Source of the DNA: an uncultured Prevotellaceae bacterium
GTDB taxonomy: Bacteria; Bacteroidota; Bacteroidia; Bacteroidales; Bacteroidaceae
Reading direction: 5' to 3'
Length of the DNA stretch: 64,000 bases
NCBI GenBank assembly: GCA_902762565.1
Contig: CACWOS010000001.1
Location: 50,941-114,940 of the forward strand
Positions 9,092 through 17,802 of the stretch are shown piece by piece. Both the position numbers and the translations under genes were made by a program. Below the pieces are notes generated by a model. The model was not told the origin of the DNA. It worked only from the letters and a program-made list of their open reading frames with translations, and searched no databases. The first letter of the stretch is position 1. Each line of letters opens with the position of its first letter.

Positions 9092-9990
9092 AGCGTAAAG
9101 CCCTCTTTTCGGTTATTATACCGCTTTATAATAAAGCGGACTATATTCTCAAGACACTGTCTTCCATTACCTATCAGTCGTTTGAGGATTATGAGGTGGT
9201 GATTGTTGATGACGGCTCCACAGATGATTCTGTTGAGAAGATTTGTCTGCATTTTCAGGACGAGAGAATACGCATCATTAGTCAGGACAATTCCGGTCCT
9301 GCGAAAGCAAGAAACACAGGTGTCCAAAATGCTCTTTCTGAATGGGTGGTTTTCATGGATGCTGATGATTATTTCCTACCAAATGCTTTTAAAACATTTC
9401 ACTCACTCATCACAACAAATCCAGACATTGACTATTTTATAACCAATTATTATTTTAAAAGTAAAGACCAGTGTGTCTTGGCTACTCAGAAGAGACATCA
9501 CGGTGTGGTTAGGCATCCATTTTATTGGGAGTATCTTGGTTTCCTTTCTGGAAGACCGGGAACAGAACTAATTAGAATGTCTTTGATGAAACAATGTCTG
9601 TTCAATGAACAGTATAGACGCTATGAGGATGCCGAGTGTCAATATAGGATTATCAACAAGACAGAGACATTCCAGACGGATATCCCCGTCATGATTACGG
9701 ACAGGGATGCTTCAGAAGCTGCCTCATTTAGGAAAAACATTGAGGAGGATTTCTTAGGACATCTTGAATTTCAAGGCAAGTCTTTTTGGGAACAGATGCA
9801 ATTATACAAATTAGCTTTGGAGGCTCGTGAAGGATATGGAGACGAGGTTGGCGTGCGTTATAAACACGTCCTTGGAAGTTTCCGCTATAAAATAACCAAC
9901 AAAGTTATGCGTTTTATCTATAAGAAGTTCTTGCGTCACCGGCCTTCAGTTATACCTTTTTGTGAATTAGTAAAAAACGATGTCTTATGA
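9088..9990 (+). CDS. Glycosyltransferase family 2
   Basis: A GT-A fold transferase of 300 residues, cytoplasmic face. The N-terminus FSVIIPLYNKADYI, the VIVDDGSTDDS nucleotide-binding segment and VVFMDADDYF (the DxD metal motif, near residue 92) are standard for GT2. The C-terminal part is divergent, ending in a basic stretch (YKKFLRHRP) that could sit on the membrane. It overlaps licD and the next gene by 4 nt each. Donor and acceptor sugars cannot be told. Confidence 0.85.
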   Translation: MKRKALFSVIIPLYNKADYILKTLSSITYQSFEDYEVVIVDDGSTDDSVEKICLHFQDERIRIISQDNSGPAKARNTGVQNALSEWVVFMDADDYFLPNAFKTFHSLITTNPDIDYFITNYYFKSKDQCVLATQKRHHGVVRHPFYWEYLGFLSGRPGTELIRMSLMKQCLFNEQYRRYEDAECQYRIINKTETFQTDIPVMITDRDASEAASFRKNIEEDFLGHLEFQGKSFWEQMQLYKLALEAREGYGDEVGVRYKHVLGSFRYKITNKVMRFIYKKFLRHRPSVIPFCELVKNDVL

Positions 9991-10988
9991 TACACTTCTG
10001 CACCTTGTATAACTCCAATTATGCAGCCAAGGGACTAGCTATGTACTATTCGTTGGCAAAGCATTGTCCGTCGTTTCATCTTTATCTCTTTGCTTTTGAC
10101 GACCAGTTGGCGGTGGCTATGAAGGCGATGCAACTGGAGAATCTTACGGTTGTGACACTAAAAGAATTTGAGGATGAGGCACTGCTGGCCGTCAAGCCAA
10201 CTAGGACGGCAGGGGAGTACTGTTGGACATGCTCTGGTTCTACCATTTTATATTGTTTGAAACATTATGATATAGACGCATGTACCTATATTGATGCCGA
10301 TTTGTATTTTTATGCTGACCCTACCGTGTTGATTGACGAGATGGGAGATGATGATGTACTTATTACAGAACATCGGTATACAGCGACCAATGACCTAAGC
10401 AAGACATCGGGCAAATACTGTGTGCAATTTATGACATTTAAAAATACACAGAACGGATTACATGTTCTTAAATGGTGGCGCAATGCCTGTCTTGATTGGT
10501 GCTATAATAAAATGGAGGATGGTAAGTTTGGTGATCAGAAATATCTGGATGATTGGACAACACGTTTTAGTGGAATCCATGAATTACAGCATTTAGGTGG
10601 TGGGGTGGCTCCTTGGAATATGCAACAATATACTTTTCAACGTAAAGGACAGCAAATTATATGTACAGAGAAAGTGTCAAAAAAAGAGTTTCAACTTGTT
10701 TTTTTTCATTTTCATGCTTTGGACTGTTACAAAAAATGGTTTATCCGTGAATTTAAAATGATGGGTTTAGACCATGTTTTAACTATAGAAAACAGGAAAT
10801 TGTTGTATGATGACTATCTGAAAGAATTGAAGTACTGTCATCAAGAGATGCGCAAGTATGACAAAAATATTGATGGTGTGGCAATTCGACCAGCCTACAA
10901 GACGACAATAGGAGGATGGATTTCTGCTATAGTCAAACACTATTGTCGCTCTAACAAACAATATTATAGTATTTGGTTTAAGAATTAA
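9987..10988 (+). CDS. Putative glycosyltransferase (GT-A, nucleotide-diphospho-sugar transferase-like)
   Basis: A 333-residue protein resembling GT8/nucleotide-diphospho-sugar transferases. It opens with FCTLYNSNYAAKGLAMYYSL, as in enzymes that read a sugar nucleotide with an N-terminal Rossmann half. It carries the DxD motif in TYIDADLYFYADP (about residues 98-110), then GDQKYLDDW and HLGGGVAPWN, motifs seen in GT8-like proteins for acceptor and metal binding. It starts within the previous gene's stop (ATGA overlap) and is followed after 6 nt by the tandem-cupin isomerase. Specificity is unknown. Confidence 0.7.
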   Translation: MIHFCTLYNSNYAAKGLAMYYSLAKHCPSFHLYLFAFDDQLAVAMKAMQLENLTVVTLKEFEDEALLAVKPTRTAGEYCWTCSGSTILYCLKHYDIDACTYIDADLYFYADPTVLIDEMGDDDVLITEHRYTATNDLSKTSGKYCVQFMTFKNTQNGLHVLKWWRNACLDWCYNKMEDGKFGDQKYLDDWTTRFSGIHELQHLGGGVAPWNMQQYTFQRKGQQIICTEKVSKKEFQLVFFHFHALDCYKKWFIREFKMMGLDHVLTIENRKLLYDDYLKELKYCHQEMRKYDKNIDGVAIRPAYKTTIGGWISAIVKHYCRSNKQYYSIWFKN

Positions 10989-10994
10989 TAGTCT

Positions 10995-11915
10995 ATGAAC
11001 AACGAACGAATAATAGAAGAGAGCAAGATAATTGAATTGCCGAAAATCGTTGACTTGCGAGGCAACCTTTCAGTTGTTGAACAATTTAAGCAGATTCCAT
11101 TCGAGATAAGAAGGGTTCATTGGATTTACGATGTACCAGGAGGAGTAGAGCGCGGAGGCCATGCCTATAAAAATACGGAAGAGTTTATCGTTGCTCTTTC
11201 TGGAAGTTTCGATGTAGAAATAGATAATGGCAAGGTGAAGACCACCTATTCATTGAACAGGTCATACTATGGGTTGTATGTACCCAAAGGTATGTGGCGC
11301 ACGATGATAAACTTCTCTACCAACTCGTTGGCCCTTGTTTTGTCCTCAACAGATTATGACGAGCAGGACTATATCATGAATTATGAGGAGTTCTGTCGTT
11401 GGCGTTGTGATTTGTCCGTAGAGCCAACTCCGTCGTTTGTGAAGACCTCTCATCAGGTGAATAATCCGATCAATCGTAAAATGTTGACTGAAGGCAAAAG
11501 CGTCTTTGATTGTTCGTTGTGCGAACTAAATAAGATGCACGATACTGAGGGTAATTTGACATTCATCTATCAGAATGTGCATGTACCCTTCCCTGTTAAC
11601 CGTGTGTTCTATAGCTATGACATACCTGGTGGTGAGGATCGGGGAGCTCATGCACACAAGCATTGTCACCAGTTCATTATAGCGGCATCTGGTGCCTTTG
11701 AAGTTGTACTAGATGACGGAACTAATAAGCGTACTGTGACGCTGAACCGACCATTTTGGGGACTGCATGTACCTCCTGGGATATGGGCATCGGAGCAGGG
11801 ATTTTCATCTGGTAGTATCTGTCTAGTACTGGCCAGCCACGGATATGACAAGGATGACTACATTCGCAACTACCAAGACTATCTTGATTATATAAAGGAA
11901 CAAAGGAATGGTTAA
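10995..11915 (+). CDS. Tandem FdtA/QdtA-like sugar 3,4-ketoisomerase (two WxcM cupin domains)
   Basis: Two copies of the dTDP-4-keto-6-deoxyhexose 3,4-ketoisomerase cupin domain in one 306-residue chain (about 10-135 and 165-300); the usual enzyme is a single domain of about 140 residues. Each copy has the family motif PGG-x-x-RG-x-HA. Copy 2 keeps the full RGAHAHK (Arg216, His219, His221). Copy 1 reads RGGHAYK (Arg53, His56, Tyr58), so the second catalytic-site His is replaced. Known single-domain relatives make the 3-keto intermediate of dTDP-Fuc3NAc or dTDP-Qui3NAc, which a 3-aminotransferase then uses. Such an aminotransferase follows directly, overlapping by 8 nt. No RmlA/RmlB or N-acetyltransferase partner is in the window. 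Confidence 0.82.
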   Translation: MNNERIIEESKIIELPKIVDLRGNLSVVEQFKQIPFEIRRVHWIYDVPGGVERGGHAYKNTEEFIVALSGSFDVEIDNGKVKTTYSLNRSYYGLYVPKGMWRTMINFSTNSLALVLSSTDYDEQDYIMNYEEFCRWRCDLSVEPTPSFVKTSHQVNNPINRKMLTEGKSVFDCSLCELNKMHDTEGNLTFIYQNVHVPFPVNRVFYSYDIPGGEDRGAHAHKHCHQFIIAASGAFEVVLDDGTNKRTVTLNRPFWGLHVPPGIWASEQGFSSGSICLVLASHGYDKDDYIRNYQDYLDYIKEQRNG

Positions 11916-13008
11916 ATTGTTAGATCTTCAGAAGATAACAGCCATGCATCGCGATGAATATGATACGGCTATCCGTAGCGTGTTAGATGCAGGATGGTTC
12001 TTGCAAGGTAATGCGAACCAACAATTCGAGAGCGATTATGCTCACTATATTGGAACGAGACATTGCGTAGCTGTAGCCAATGGACTGGATGCCTTGAAAC
12101 TGATTATTCGTGGTTATAAGGAACTGGGTGTTTTTCATGATGGTGATGAAATTATAGTACCTGCCAACACTTATATTGCTACTATACTAGCTATTACAGA
12201 TAATAATCTTGTTCCCGTATTAGTCGAACCAACATGGGAACATCTGGAGATGGATATTGATAAGGTAGAAGAGGCTATAACGTCTAAGACTCGAGGCGTG
12301 ATGACGGTACATCTTTATGGACGTATAGCGTATAATGATAAACTCGGTGCGATTTGCAGGAGTCATGGATTAAAACTGATGGAAGATTGTGCCCAGAGTC
12401 ATGGCTGTGAATGGAATGGGAGAAAGACTGGCGCTTTGGGCGATGCTGCTGCTCATAGTTTTTATCCAGGCAAGAATCTTGGAGCATTTGGCGATGCAGG
12501 TGCTGTGACAACGGATGACGAAGAATTGGCTACTGTCATTCGCGCTTTAGCAAATTATGGTAGTCAGAAAAAGTATGTATTCCGCTATGTCGGCATGAAC
12601 AGTCGCATGTCCGAGATAGACGCAGCTGTACTTGATGTAAAGCTCAAGTATCTGGACGAGGATAACAAGAAACGGCAACAGTTGGCAGTCTATTATTATA
12701 CGCATATCAGCAATCCTTTAATTGCATTACCCAAGCGTATCGCTGATGATAATAATGTCTACCATCAGTTCCCTATTTTCTGTGAACGACGCGATGAGTT
12801 GCAAGCATACTTGACGGAGCATGGTATTCAAACGCTGATACACTATCCCATACCGCCACACAAGCAAGAGTGTTATCGTCAATGGAATAGTCGATTATAT
12901 CCCATCACGGAAAAGATACATGCTCAGGAATTGTCAATTCCAATGAACCAATCTATCACAGAAGATGAAGCAACAGAGGTCGTTGAGAGACTTAATAGCT
13001 TTGTTTAA
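11908..13008 (+). CDS. DegT/DnrJ/EryC1/StrS aminotransferase (FdtB/QdtB-like)
   Basis: A PLP-dependent sugar-nucleotide aminotransferase of 366 residues. The internal aldimine Lys189 lies in SFYPGKNLGAFGDAGAV. MEDCAQSHG (near 158-166) carries the PLP-stacking/acid segment, and YGSQKKYVFRYVGMNSRMSEIDAA is the conserved active-site stretch. Placement right after a 3,4-ketoisomerase, with an 8-nt overlap, argues for a 3-amination giving dTDP-3-amino-3,6-dideoxyhexose (Fuc3N or Qui3N type). This is inference from the pairing. It is the last plus-strand gene before a convergent minus-strand operon only 19 nt away, and no terminator hairpin is obvious. Confidence 0.85.
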   Translation: MVKLLDLQKITAMHRDEYDTAIRSVLDAGWFLQGNANQQFESDYAHYIGTRHCVAVANGLDALKLIIRGYKELGVFHDGDEIIVPANTYIATILAITDNNLVPVLVEPTWEHLEMDIDKVEEAITSKTRGVMTVHLYGRIAYNDKLGAICRSHGLKLMEDCAQSHGCEWNGRKTGALGDAAAHSFYPGKNLGAFGDAGAVTTDDEELATVIRALANYGSQKKYVFRYVGMNSRMSEIDAAVLDVKLKYLDEDNKKRQQLAVYYYTHISNPLIALPKRIADDNNVYHQFPIFCERRDELQAYLTEHGIQTLIHYPIPPHKQECYRQWNSRLYPITEKIHAQELSIPMNQSITEDEATEVVERLNSFV

Positions 13009-13027
13009 TTTGCAAATATAAATAATT

Positions 13028-13834
13028 TCATTCTAGATGCTTTACGATTTTTACCATCCTTTTAGCAATCTTGCGTACAATTTCATAGCCTTTGTGGCTA
13101 TGTTCGTTTAGGTAAACAGCATATTTGACTAAAGCAAGGTGATAAGCTCTGTTGTAGGAATGAATGAGTTTTGTCATGTGAGGTGGAAATAGTTCTTGAC
13201 AGACTTGCTCCCGCTCATTCTCTCTTAACTCAATTTGTGTGAAACTGATGCCGTTCATATCGAAACACGAAACATTTAAATCGATAAAGGAATAGGTTTT
13301 GTTCTCTATGATGAGTGTTTCAAGCCAGAACTTCCAATCAGCAACGATTTTGTATTTTTCGTCAAAGGGGTGTTTCAGTAGCAGTTCTCTTCTTGTAAAA
13401 GAACTTTGATGGCTGATGTTGTCAGCAAAGAGCCGTTCAAAAAGATCTTCGTAGATAGGCTTAAGCCTTATCATTTTATCAGTTCTAATGGTATGACCCT
13501 CAATGACATCAGTCTTCATACCACTTTTATAAACGTTCTCAAGCACCTTCTTGTCGAACAGGAAATCACCCGCATTAATAAAGATGACATATTCACCTGT
13601 TGCATGAGTGACACCTTTATTCATGGCATTGTATATACCTTTGTCTGGTTCAGAACACCACCATGCAAGATATTGAGCGTATTGTTCGATAATTTCTTTA
13701 GTTCCATCAGTAGACCCTCCGTCAACCACAATCAACTCGTAGTCGGTAAAAGTTTGGTAGACAATGGAATCGAGTGTCTTCTTGATGTTTCCAACTTCAT
13801 TGTAACAGACGGTTATGACGGAAAAAGTGTGCAT
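13028..13834 (-). CDS. Glycosyltransferase family 2 (WcaA-like)
   Basis: A 268-residue GT2 enzyme. It has TFSVITVCYNEVGNIKKTLD, VVDGGSTDGTKEI and the DxD-equivalent INAGDFLF (near residue 90). The segment WWCSEPDKGIYNAMNKGV is typical of GT2 members that build surface polysaccharides. It is the last gene of the minus-strand operon that starts at 17638. The gap of 42 nt to the upstream glycosyltransferase is the largest in the operon. Sugar specificity is unknown. Confidence 0.85.
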   Translation of the reverse strand: MHTFSVITVCYNEVGNIKKTLDSIVYQTFTDYELIVVDGGSTDGTKEIIEQYAQYLAWWCSEPDKGIYNAMNKGVTHATGEYVIFINAGDFLFDKKVLENVYKSGMKTDVIEGHTIRTDKMIRLKPIYEDLFERLFADNISHQSSFTRRELLLKHPFDEKYKIVADWKFWLETLIIENKTYSFIDLNVSCFDMNGISFTQIELRENEREQVCQELFPPHMTKLIHSYNRAYHLALVKYAVYLNEHSHKGYEIVRKIAKRMVKIVKHLE

Positions 13835-13876
13835 AGATGTTTATATTATGATTATGTTGTCTTGAAAAGATGTTTT

Positions 13877-14857
13877 TTAGAATATGGACTCAAAGTAAAT
13901 GCCTCTACCCATAAGATGTCCTACCTGTTTTGACAAGAACCGACGTATTCGATTACAGATAAAGAAAATGTAGCTTGTGTCGTTAATGGCACGTCGCCTT
14001 AATTCGTGTATTGCATGTTTTGCCTCACTATAATGGGTTTTGCACATGTTGTGTCGGATGAAATCATAAGAGTCGATAATTCTGTCACGTGCCAGATTAA
14101 TGACTCTGTGCGAAAATCCTTGTTGTTTCAAGGTCTGGAGAATGACTAACGAACTTTCATAGTCATCGTAGATATTCGGATTAAAACTTTGGCGGGCTTT
14201 ACCCATAACGCTTGAAAGTCGGCGGTGGTATTCGTACACTATCTGAGAGGTAAACACACACAAACCTTTCATAGCACAGATATATTCTATACAAAAAAGT
14301 CTGTCTTCGTTGAAATGGAATGATTCATTGAAACGAAGGTGATGCTGGTGGATAATACTTGCCTTAAAAAGTTTATTCCACAGATAACCTTGATAGCCAT
14401 ATTCATGAGTAAGGAATAACAGGCATGTACAATTAACGCGGTCTAATTGGAGTTCAAAGCTCTGTTTCTTTGATTTATTCTCTTGGTATTCATCAATTTC
14501 GGTATAACGCCCCATGGTAAGCTCAACAGAGTTGTTTTTAGATAGTTTCCATAAGGTAGAGAGTGAGTGTGCCGGCAAGGTGTCATCAGCATCTACAAAA
14601 TAAAACCATTGGCCAGTTGCGTGTGCCAACCCAGTATTCCGGGCTTTGCTCACGCCACCATTTTCTTGACAGAAATAATGAAAGCGTGTGTCGAGACATT
14701 GGAATTCCTTACAGAGAGTGCTACTGCCATCAGTACTACCATCATCAATTAGTAAAGCCTCATAATCTTGAAAGTCTTGATTGATAATACTATCAAGACA
14801 TTCTGCGAGATACAGTTCTGCGTTATATATAGGAATAATAATAGATATAGTAGGCAT
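13877..14857 (-). CDS. Glycosyltransferase family 2
   Basis: A 326-residue GT2 enzyme with TISIIIPIYNAELYLAECLD, LLIDDGSTDGSS and YFVDADDTLP (DxD, near residue 92), followed by a helical C-terminal region (about 200-326) with an HTH-like run of basic residues that may form the acceptor part. The gene lies 4 nt downstream of the GT90/Gtf3 fusion, in the same operon. Confidence 0.85.
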   Translation of the reverse strand: MPTISIIIPIYNAELYLAECLDSIINQDFQDYEALLIDDGSTDGSSTLCKEFQCLDTRFHYFCQENGGVSKARNTGLAHATGQWFYFVDADDTLPAHSLSTLWKLSKNNSVELTMGRYTEIDEYQENKSKKQSFELQLDRVNCTCLLFLTHEYGYQGYLWNKLFKASIIHQHHLRFNESFHFNEDRLFCIEYICAMKGLCVFTSQIVYEYHRRLSSVMGKARQSFNPNIYDDYESSLVILQTLKQQGFSHRVINLARDRIIDSYDFIRHNMCKTHYSEAKHAIHELRRRAINDTSYIFFICNRIRRFLSKQVGHLMGRGIYFESIF

Positions 14858-14861
14858 TAAC

Positions 14862-16916
14862 TTATAATTCTTTTAAATGCTGTTTCAAGAAAAAACCCTC
14901 ACGCAACTTTTCACCTATCTGATGTGCATTATTCACCATCTGCCGATAGTCTTCGTCTGAAACGTTAGCAATCTGTTCGTCAAGATGCTTAAGAGTAGAC
15001 ACTACTATACCGATTTTCTCGTCTTTCACCCATTTGGCCAACGATGAATTCTCCCATACGATGACTGGCAAGCCACATGTCAAATACAAAGAAAGTTTGT
15101 GAGATGAATTATAACGCAGATAATTGCCATAGTCACCAGTACAAGCATAGATATTATAGCCGTCCCAGACCAATCCCCAGCCTCCGCAAATGGTACTGGT
15201 GTCATTGGGAGTGAAGATGCCATTATAATCGATATTTGTTCGTCCCTCTAGATTGAGTTCTCCTTTGATACCATAAAGCTGGAATCGGGTGAGTTTATTA
15301 GTGTCATCATCAAATAAATCTTTCAGGAATTCACTCTTGGACAGATTGCCTGCGAAAACAACATCGTTCTTGTGACGAATAATTTCTTCTATGGTTGCCA
15401 TGGTGGCTGATGAGTAGTAGTCGAAGAGCTGAATGATACGCATAGGAGTTTTGACTCCTAGTTCTGTCAACTTATCTTTCATTGCTTGAGTGTGAACTAA
15501 TAGCAACGACGCATTGTTCAGTTGCTTCACTTCACTGGTATGCTTGTTAAATCGAATACACTGTACGTCATGAACCAAGAAGATGACTTTTGCGCCACGT
15601 TGCATACACGCAGTTGCTATATTCTGCATGTATCCAAGATAAAAGTCCTGAATGAAAATAATATCGCCAGCCTTAACTTGTCGTACGAATTTCTTGCCTT
15701 GCCTGTTAGCCAACCATTTAGACAAGTATGGATAATGATGGGGACGCAATCCTTCTTGGTAAACATATTTATGGTTGGTAATATTGTAAGTCTTAAATCC
15801 TAATTCTCTAACCGTGTGGAGTACATCTTCACGAGCCTTTCCCTGTGCATTAACTTGCTGCTGACTACTGAGTTTGACAACCTCATTGACAACATATCTG
15901 ACAGGCTGCAAAGAACCACGTTGCCCTGTAAACCTAAAATACTTGTCAAGCACCATTAATGAAATCAAGTCCTCGCGTTTCTGGTTTTGAAACTGTGCCA
16001 CCCACTCATGGGCATGTTGCACAATGGCCTTAGCTTCATCTGGATGGGCTTCGTAGTACTCAATCTTATCTATCAAGTCGTGGTAGTCGGAGGCTATTTC
16101 TATATAATGATAGTTGGGTTTCAGTTTTCCTTCCATATACCATGTCTCGCAGGTAGGACGGGGCATGACAGCAATAGAGTTACTTGACATGACCCATTTG
16201 AGATTTGATGCCACGTCGTTACCCTCAAGTGCCATAATATACCGATAGTAGAGATGGTCATATAGTGCCATCTTGCCGGTACTGACAAGATCGCAAAGGG
16301 GATGGTCTTTCCACATTTCGATAAAACGCTGACGATGCGGTTTACCTGTCGCATCACCACGGAATAGTATACGGCACTCTTTCTCTTCCCAAGAAAAGGG
16401 ATCAGTAATCCATGTAAAATGACGTATTTTGTCGAGATTAAGGAGTATATTATTACGATTACCGTTGTCATCCGTCAGTGGGCGACTCTTGGTAATCTCC
16501 GGCACGGGAAACAAATAGTTTACATCGCCAGGATTGTAGGCCCAGCGTAGACTGTCAGGAAAGAAACGGGTATACTCGTAGGCATCAAAGAAGTAGGTAC
16601 TATTCACATAGTCATGAACATAAGACTCCTTTTGACGATAGGCAAATTTGCTTAATGTTGGAGCATCCTCAGGCAGGAAAATCTCATCATTAAACTTACA
16701 ATAATAATCAACTCGTTTCTGAATATATTCTTGTTCGCTACTATTTAATTTATAGAATGCTGCAAGTTTCCTTTGGAGTTGTAGACGACAAATGCTTTTG
16801 GGGATGCAATATCTGATAATGCTTCGTAAATAAAACAGCAAATGACTGTTCTTATGGATGCCATAAAAGCAAATATGCCAAAAGCGACGTAAAATATTGC
16901 AGCAAGACTTTCTCAT
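14862..16916 (-). CDS. Bifunctional glycosyltransferase: GT90 (CAP10-like) domain fused to a Gtf3/galactofuranosyltransferase-like domain
   Basis: A 684-residue chain that appears to hold two transferases. Residues about 60-350 match the GT90/CAP10 lipopolysaccharide-modifying fold: WITDPFSWEEKECRILFRGD, then WVMSSNSIAVMPRP, and the helical tail VQHAHEWVAQFQNQ. Residues about 365-684 match GT-B enzymes of the Gtf3/beta-1,6-galactofuranosyltransferase type: DIIFIQDFYLGYMQN, KVIFLVHDVQCIRF, GGWGLVWDG and YLRYNSSHKLSLYLTCGLPV, the last being the nucleotide-sugar-binding signature. No stop or frame shift separates them. The N-terminal 50 residues are basic and hydrophobic and could anchor the protein to the membrane. 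Two consecutive sugar additions by one chain would be the simple reading. Confidence 0.7.
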   Translation of the reverse strand: MRKSCCNILRRFWHICFYGIHKNSHLLFYLRSIIRYCIPKSICRLQLQRKLAAFYKLNSSEQEYIQKRVDYYCKFNDEIFLPEDAPTLSKFAYRQKESYVHDYVNSTYFFDAYEYTRFFPDSLRWAYNPGDVNYLFPVPEITKSRPLTDDNGNRNNILLNLDKIRHFTWITDPFSWEEKECRILFRGDATGKPHRQRFIEMWKDHPLCDLVSTGKMALYDHLYYRYIMALEGNDVASNLKWVMSSNSIAVMPRPTCETWYMEGKLKPNYHYIEIASDYHDLIDKIEYYEAHPDEAKAIVQHAHEWVAQFQNQKREDLISLMVLDKYFRFTGQRGSLQPVRYVVNEVVKLSSQQQVNAQGKAREDVLHTVRELGFKTYNITNHKYVYQEGLRPHHYPYLSKWLANRQGKKFVRQVKAGDIIFIQDFYLGYMQNIATACMQRGAKVIFLVHDVQCIRFNKHTSEVKQLNNASLLLVHTQAMKDKLTELGVKTPMRIIQLFDYYSSATMATIEEIIRHKNDVVFAGNLSKSEFLKDLFDDDTNKLTRFQLYGIKGELNLEGRTNIDYNGIFTPNDTSTICGGWGLVWDGYNIYACTGDYGNYLRYNSSHKLSLYLTCGLPVIVWENSSLAKWVKDEKIGIVVSTLKHLDEQIANVSDEDYRQMVNNAHQIGEKLREGFFLKQHLKEL

Positions 16917-16924
16917 AATTGTGA

Positions 16925-17638
16925 TTAACGTAAAAAATAGAGAAGGCGTTTGTAAAAACGCTTATAGAACCATTTTAGCCGCTTTAATGGACGTGGACGA
17001 GTAGGTATCATAGTGGGCATTGAACCATCACAGCTACACTGACAAGCCAAACAAGGGTGACTCCAAAAATAGTGAAGTTTACCTTCATTCAATAATCTTG
17101 TGTGAAGCAAGTCACTCGTTGTGTCAGAGTGTTTGCTTGTCACGTATTCAAGAATAGCTTGGGCAGCCAAACGATTAATATAATAACATCCTGCATAGCG
17201 ATCACGTTGGGCAGGATACAAAACAATACCTTTCCGACGCTGACTACGAGGAACGAAAAGAAGACTGCTTTCTTCAAAGTTGGCAATAAAGGGCATATCA
17301 GCATATTTGGAACTACACTCCTCTACGCTCTTTTCAAAAAAGTCCTTAAAATTATGATAGAATCTCAGGTCATCTTCCACTATCAGTGCACTTTCAAGAT
17401 GATGCTCTATCATATACTGCATGGCTAATAAGTGTTTGTAGGCGCAACTGGTACGTGGATACTGCCCATACATATCACCGCTAAAATATTTATCGAGAAT
17501 CTCGGGAGTTAGGTCTTCTATATTACCATCAAGTATGAAATGATAAGGCATATCCAATTTTTCAAGTTGCTTCTGGATATACGTCTCACGTTCTTTGTTG
17601 CCCTTCACATGAATGACAAGAATGGTAATCTTTGCCAT
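16925..17638 (-). CDS. Glycosyltransferase family 25 (LOS biosynthesis type)
   Basis: A 237-residue GT25 enzyme, a family that adds galactose or similar residues to lipo-oligosaccharide. It opens with ITILVIHVKGNKERETYIQ and has TSCAYKHLLAMQYM, the acid cluster ALIVEDDLRF (near 100) and GCYYINRLAAQAILEYV. The frame is open up to 17668, but the promoter -7 box lies at 17658-17665, so the ATG at 17638 is the start. It is the first gene of the four-gene minus-strand operon, 8 nt before the GT90/Gtf3 fusion. Confidence 0.82.
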   Translation of the reverse strand: MAKITILVIHVKGNKERETYIQKQLEKLDMPYHFILDGNIEDLTPEILDKYFSGDMYGQYPRTSCAYKHLLAMQYMIEHHLESALIVEDDLRFYHNFKDFFEKSVEECSSKYADMPFIANFEESSLLFVPRSQRRKGIVLYPAQRDRYAGCYYINRLAAQAILEYVTSKHSDTTSDLLHTRLLNEGKLHYFWSHPCLACQCSCDGSMPTMIPTRPRPLKRLKWFYKRFYKRLLYFLR

Positions 17639-17657
17639 AGCTAATCGTTTACAATCG

Positions 17658-17689
17658 CAAAAGTACAAAATAATTGCGTATTTGCCAAA
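17658..17689 (-). promoter_or_regulatory. Promoter of the GT25 operon
   Basis: Minus strand: TTTG at 17686-17689, 20-bp spacer, TACTTTTG at 17658-17665. It fixes the GT25 start at 17638. Confidence 0.7.
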
Positions 17690-17745
17690 TAAATGGGGAT
17701 AAAAACATAATTGATGCTATTTTTTATAAAAAAAGGAAAGATTTT

Positions 17746-17776
17746 TTTGAAATTAGCAATGTTATTACTAACTTTG
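17746..17776 (+). promoter_or_regulatory. Promoter of the GT32-lpxL operon
   Basis: Plus strand: TTTG at 17746-17749, 19-bp spacer, TAACTTTG at 17769-17776, 26 nt before the chosen GT32 ATG. Divergent from the GT25 promoter. Confidence 0.7.
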
Positions 17777-17802
17777 TACATGAAAAAGATATTGCAATCA
17801 AT

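Noticed and set aside
17674-17802. N-terminal extension of the GT32 protein
   Set aside because: Would start with TTG upstream of the -33/-7 promoter of the same gene.
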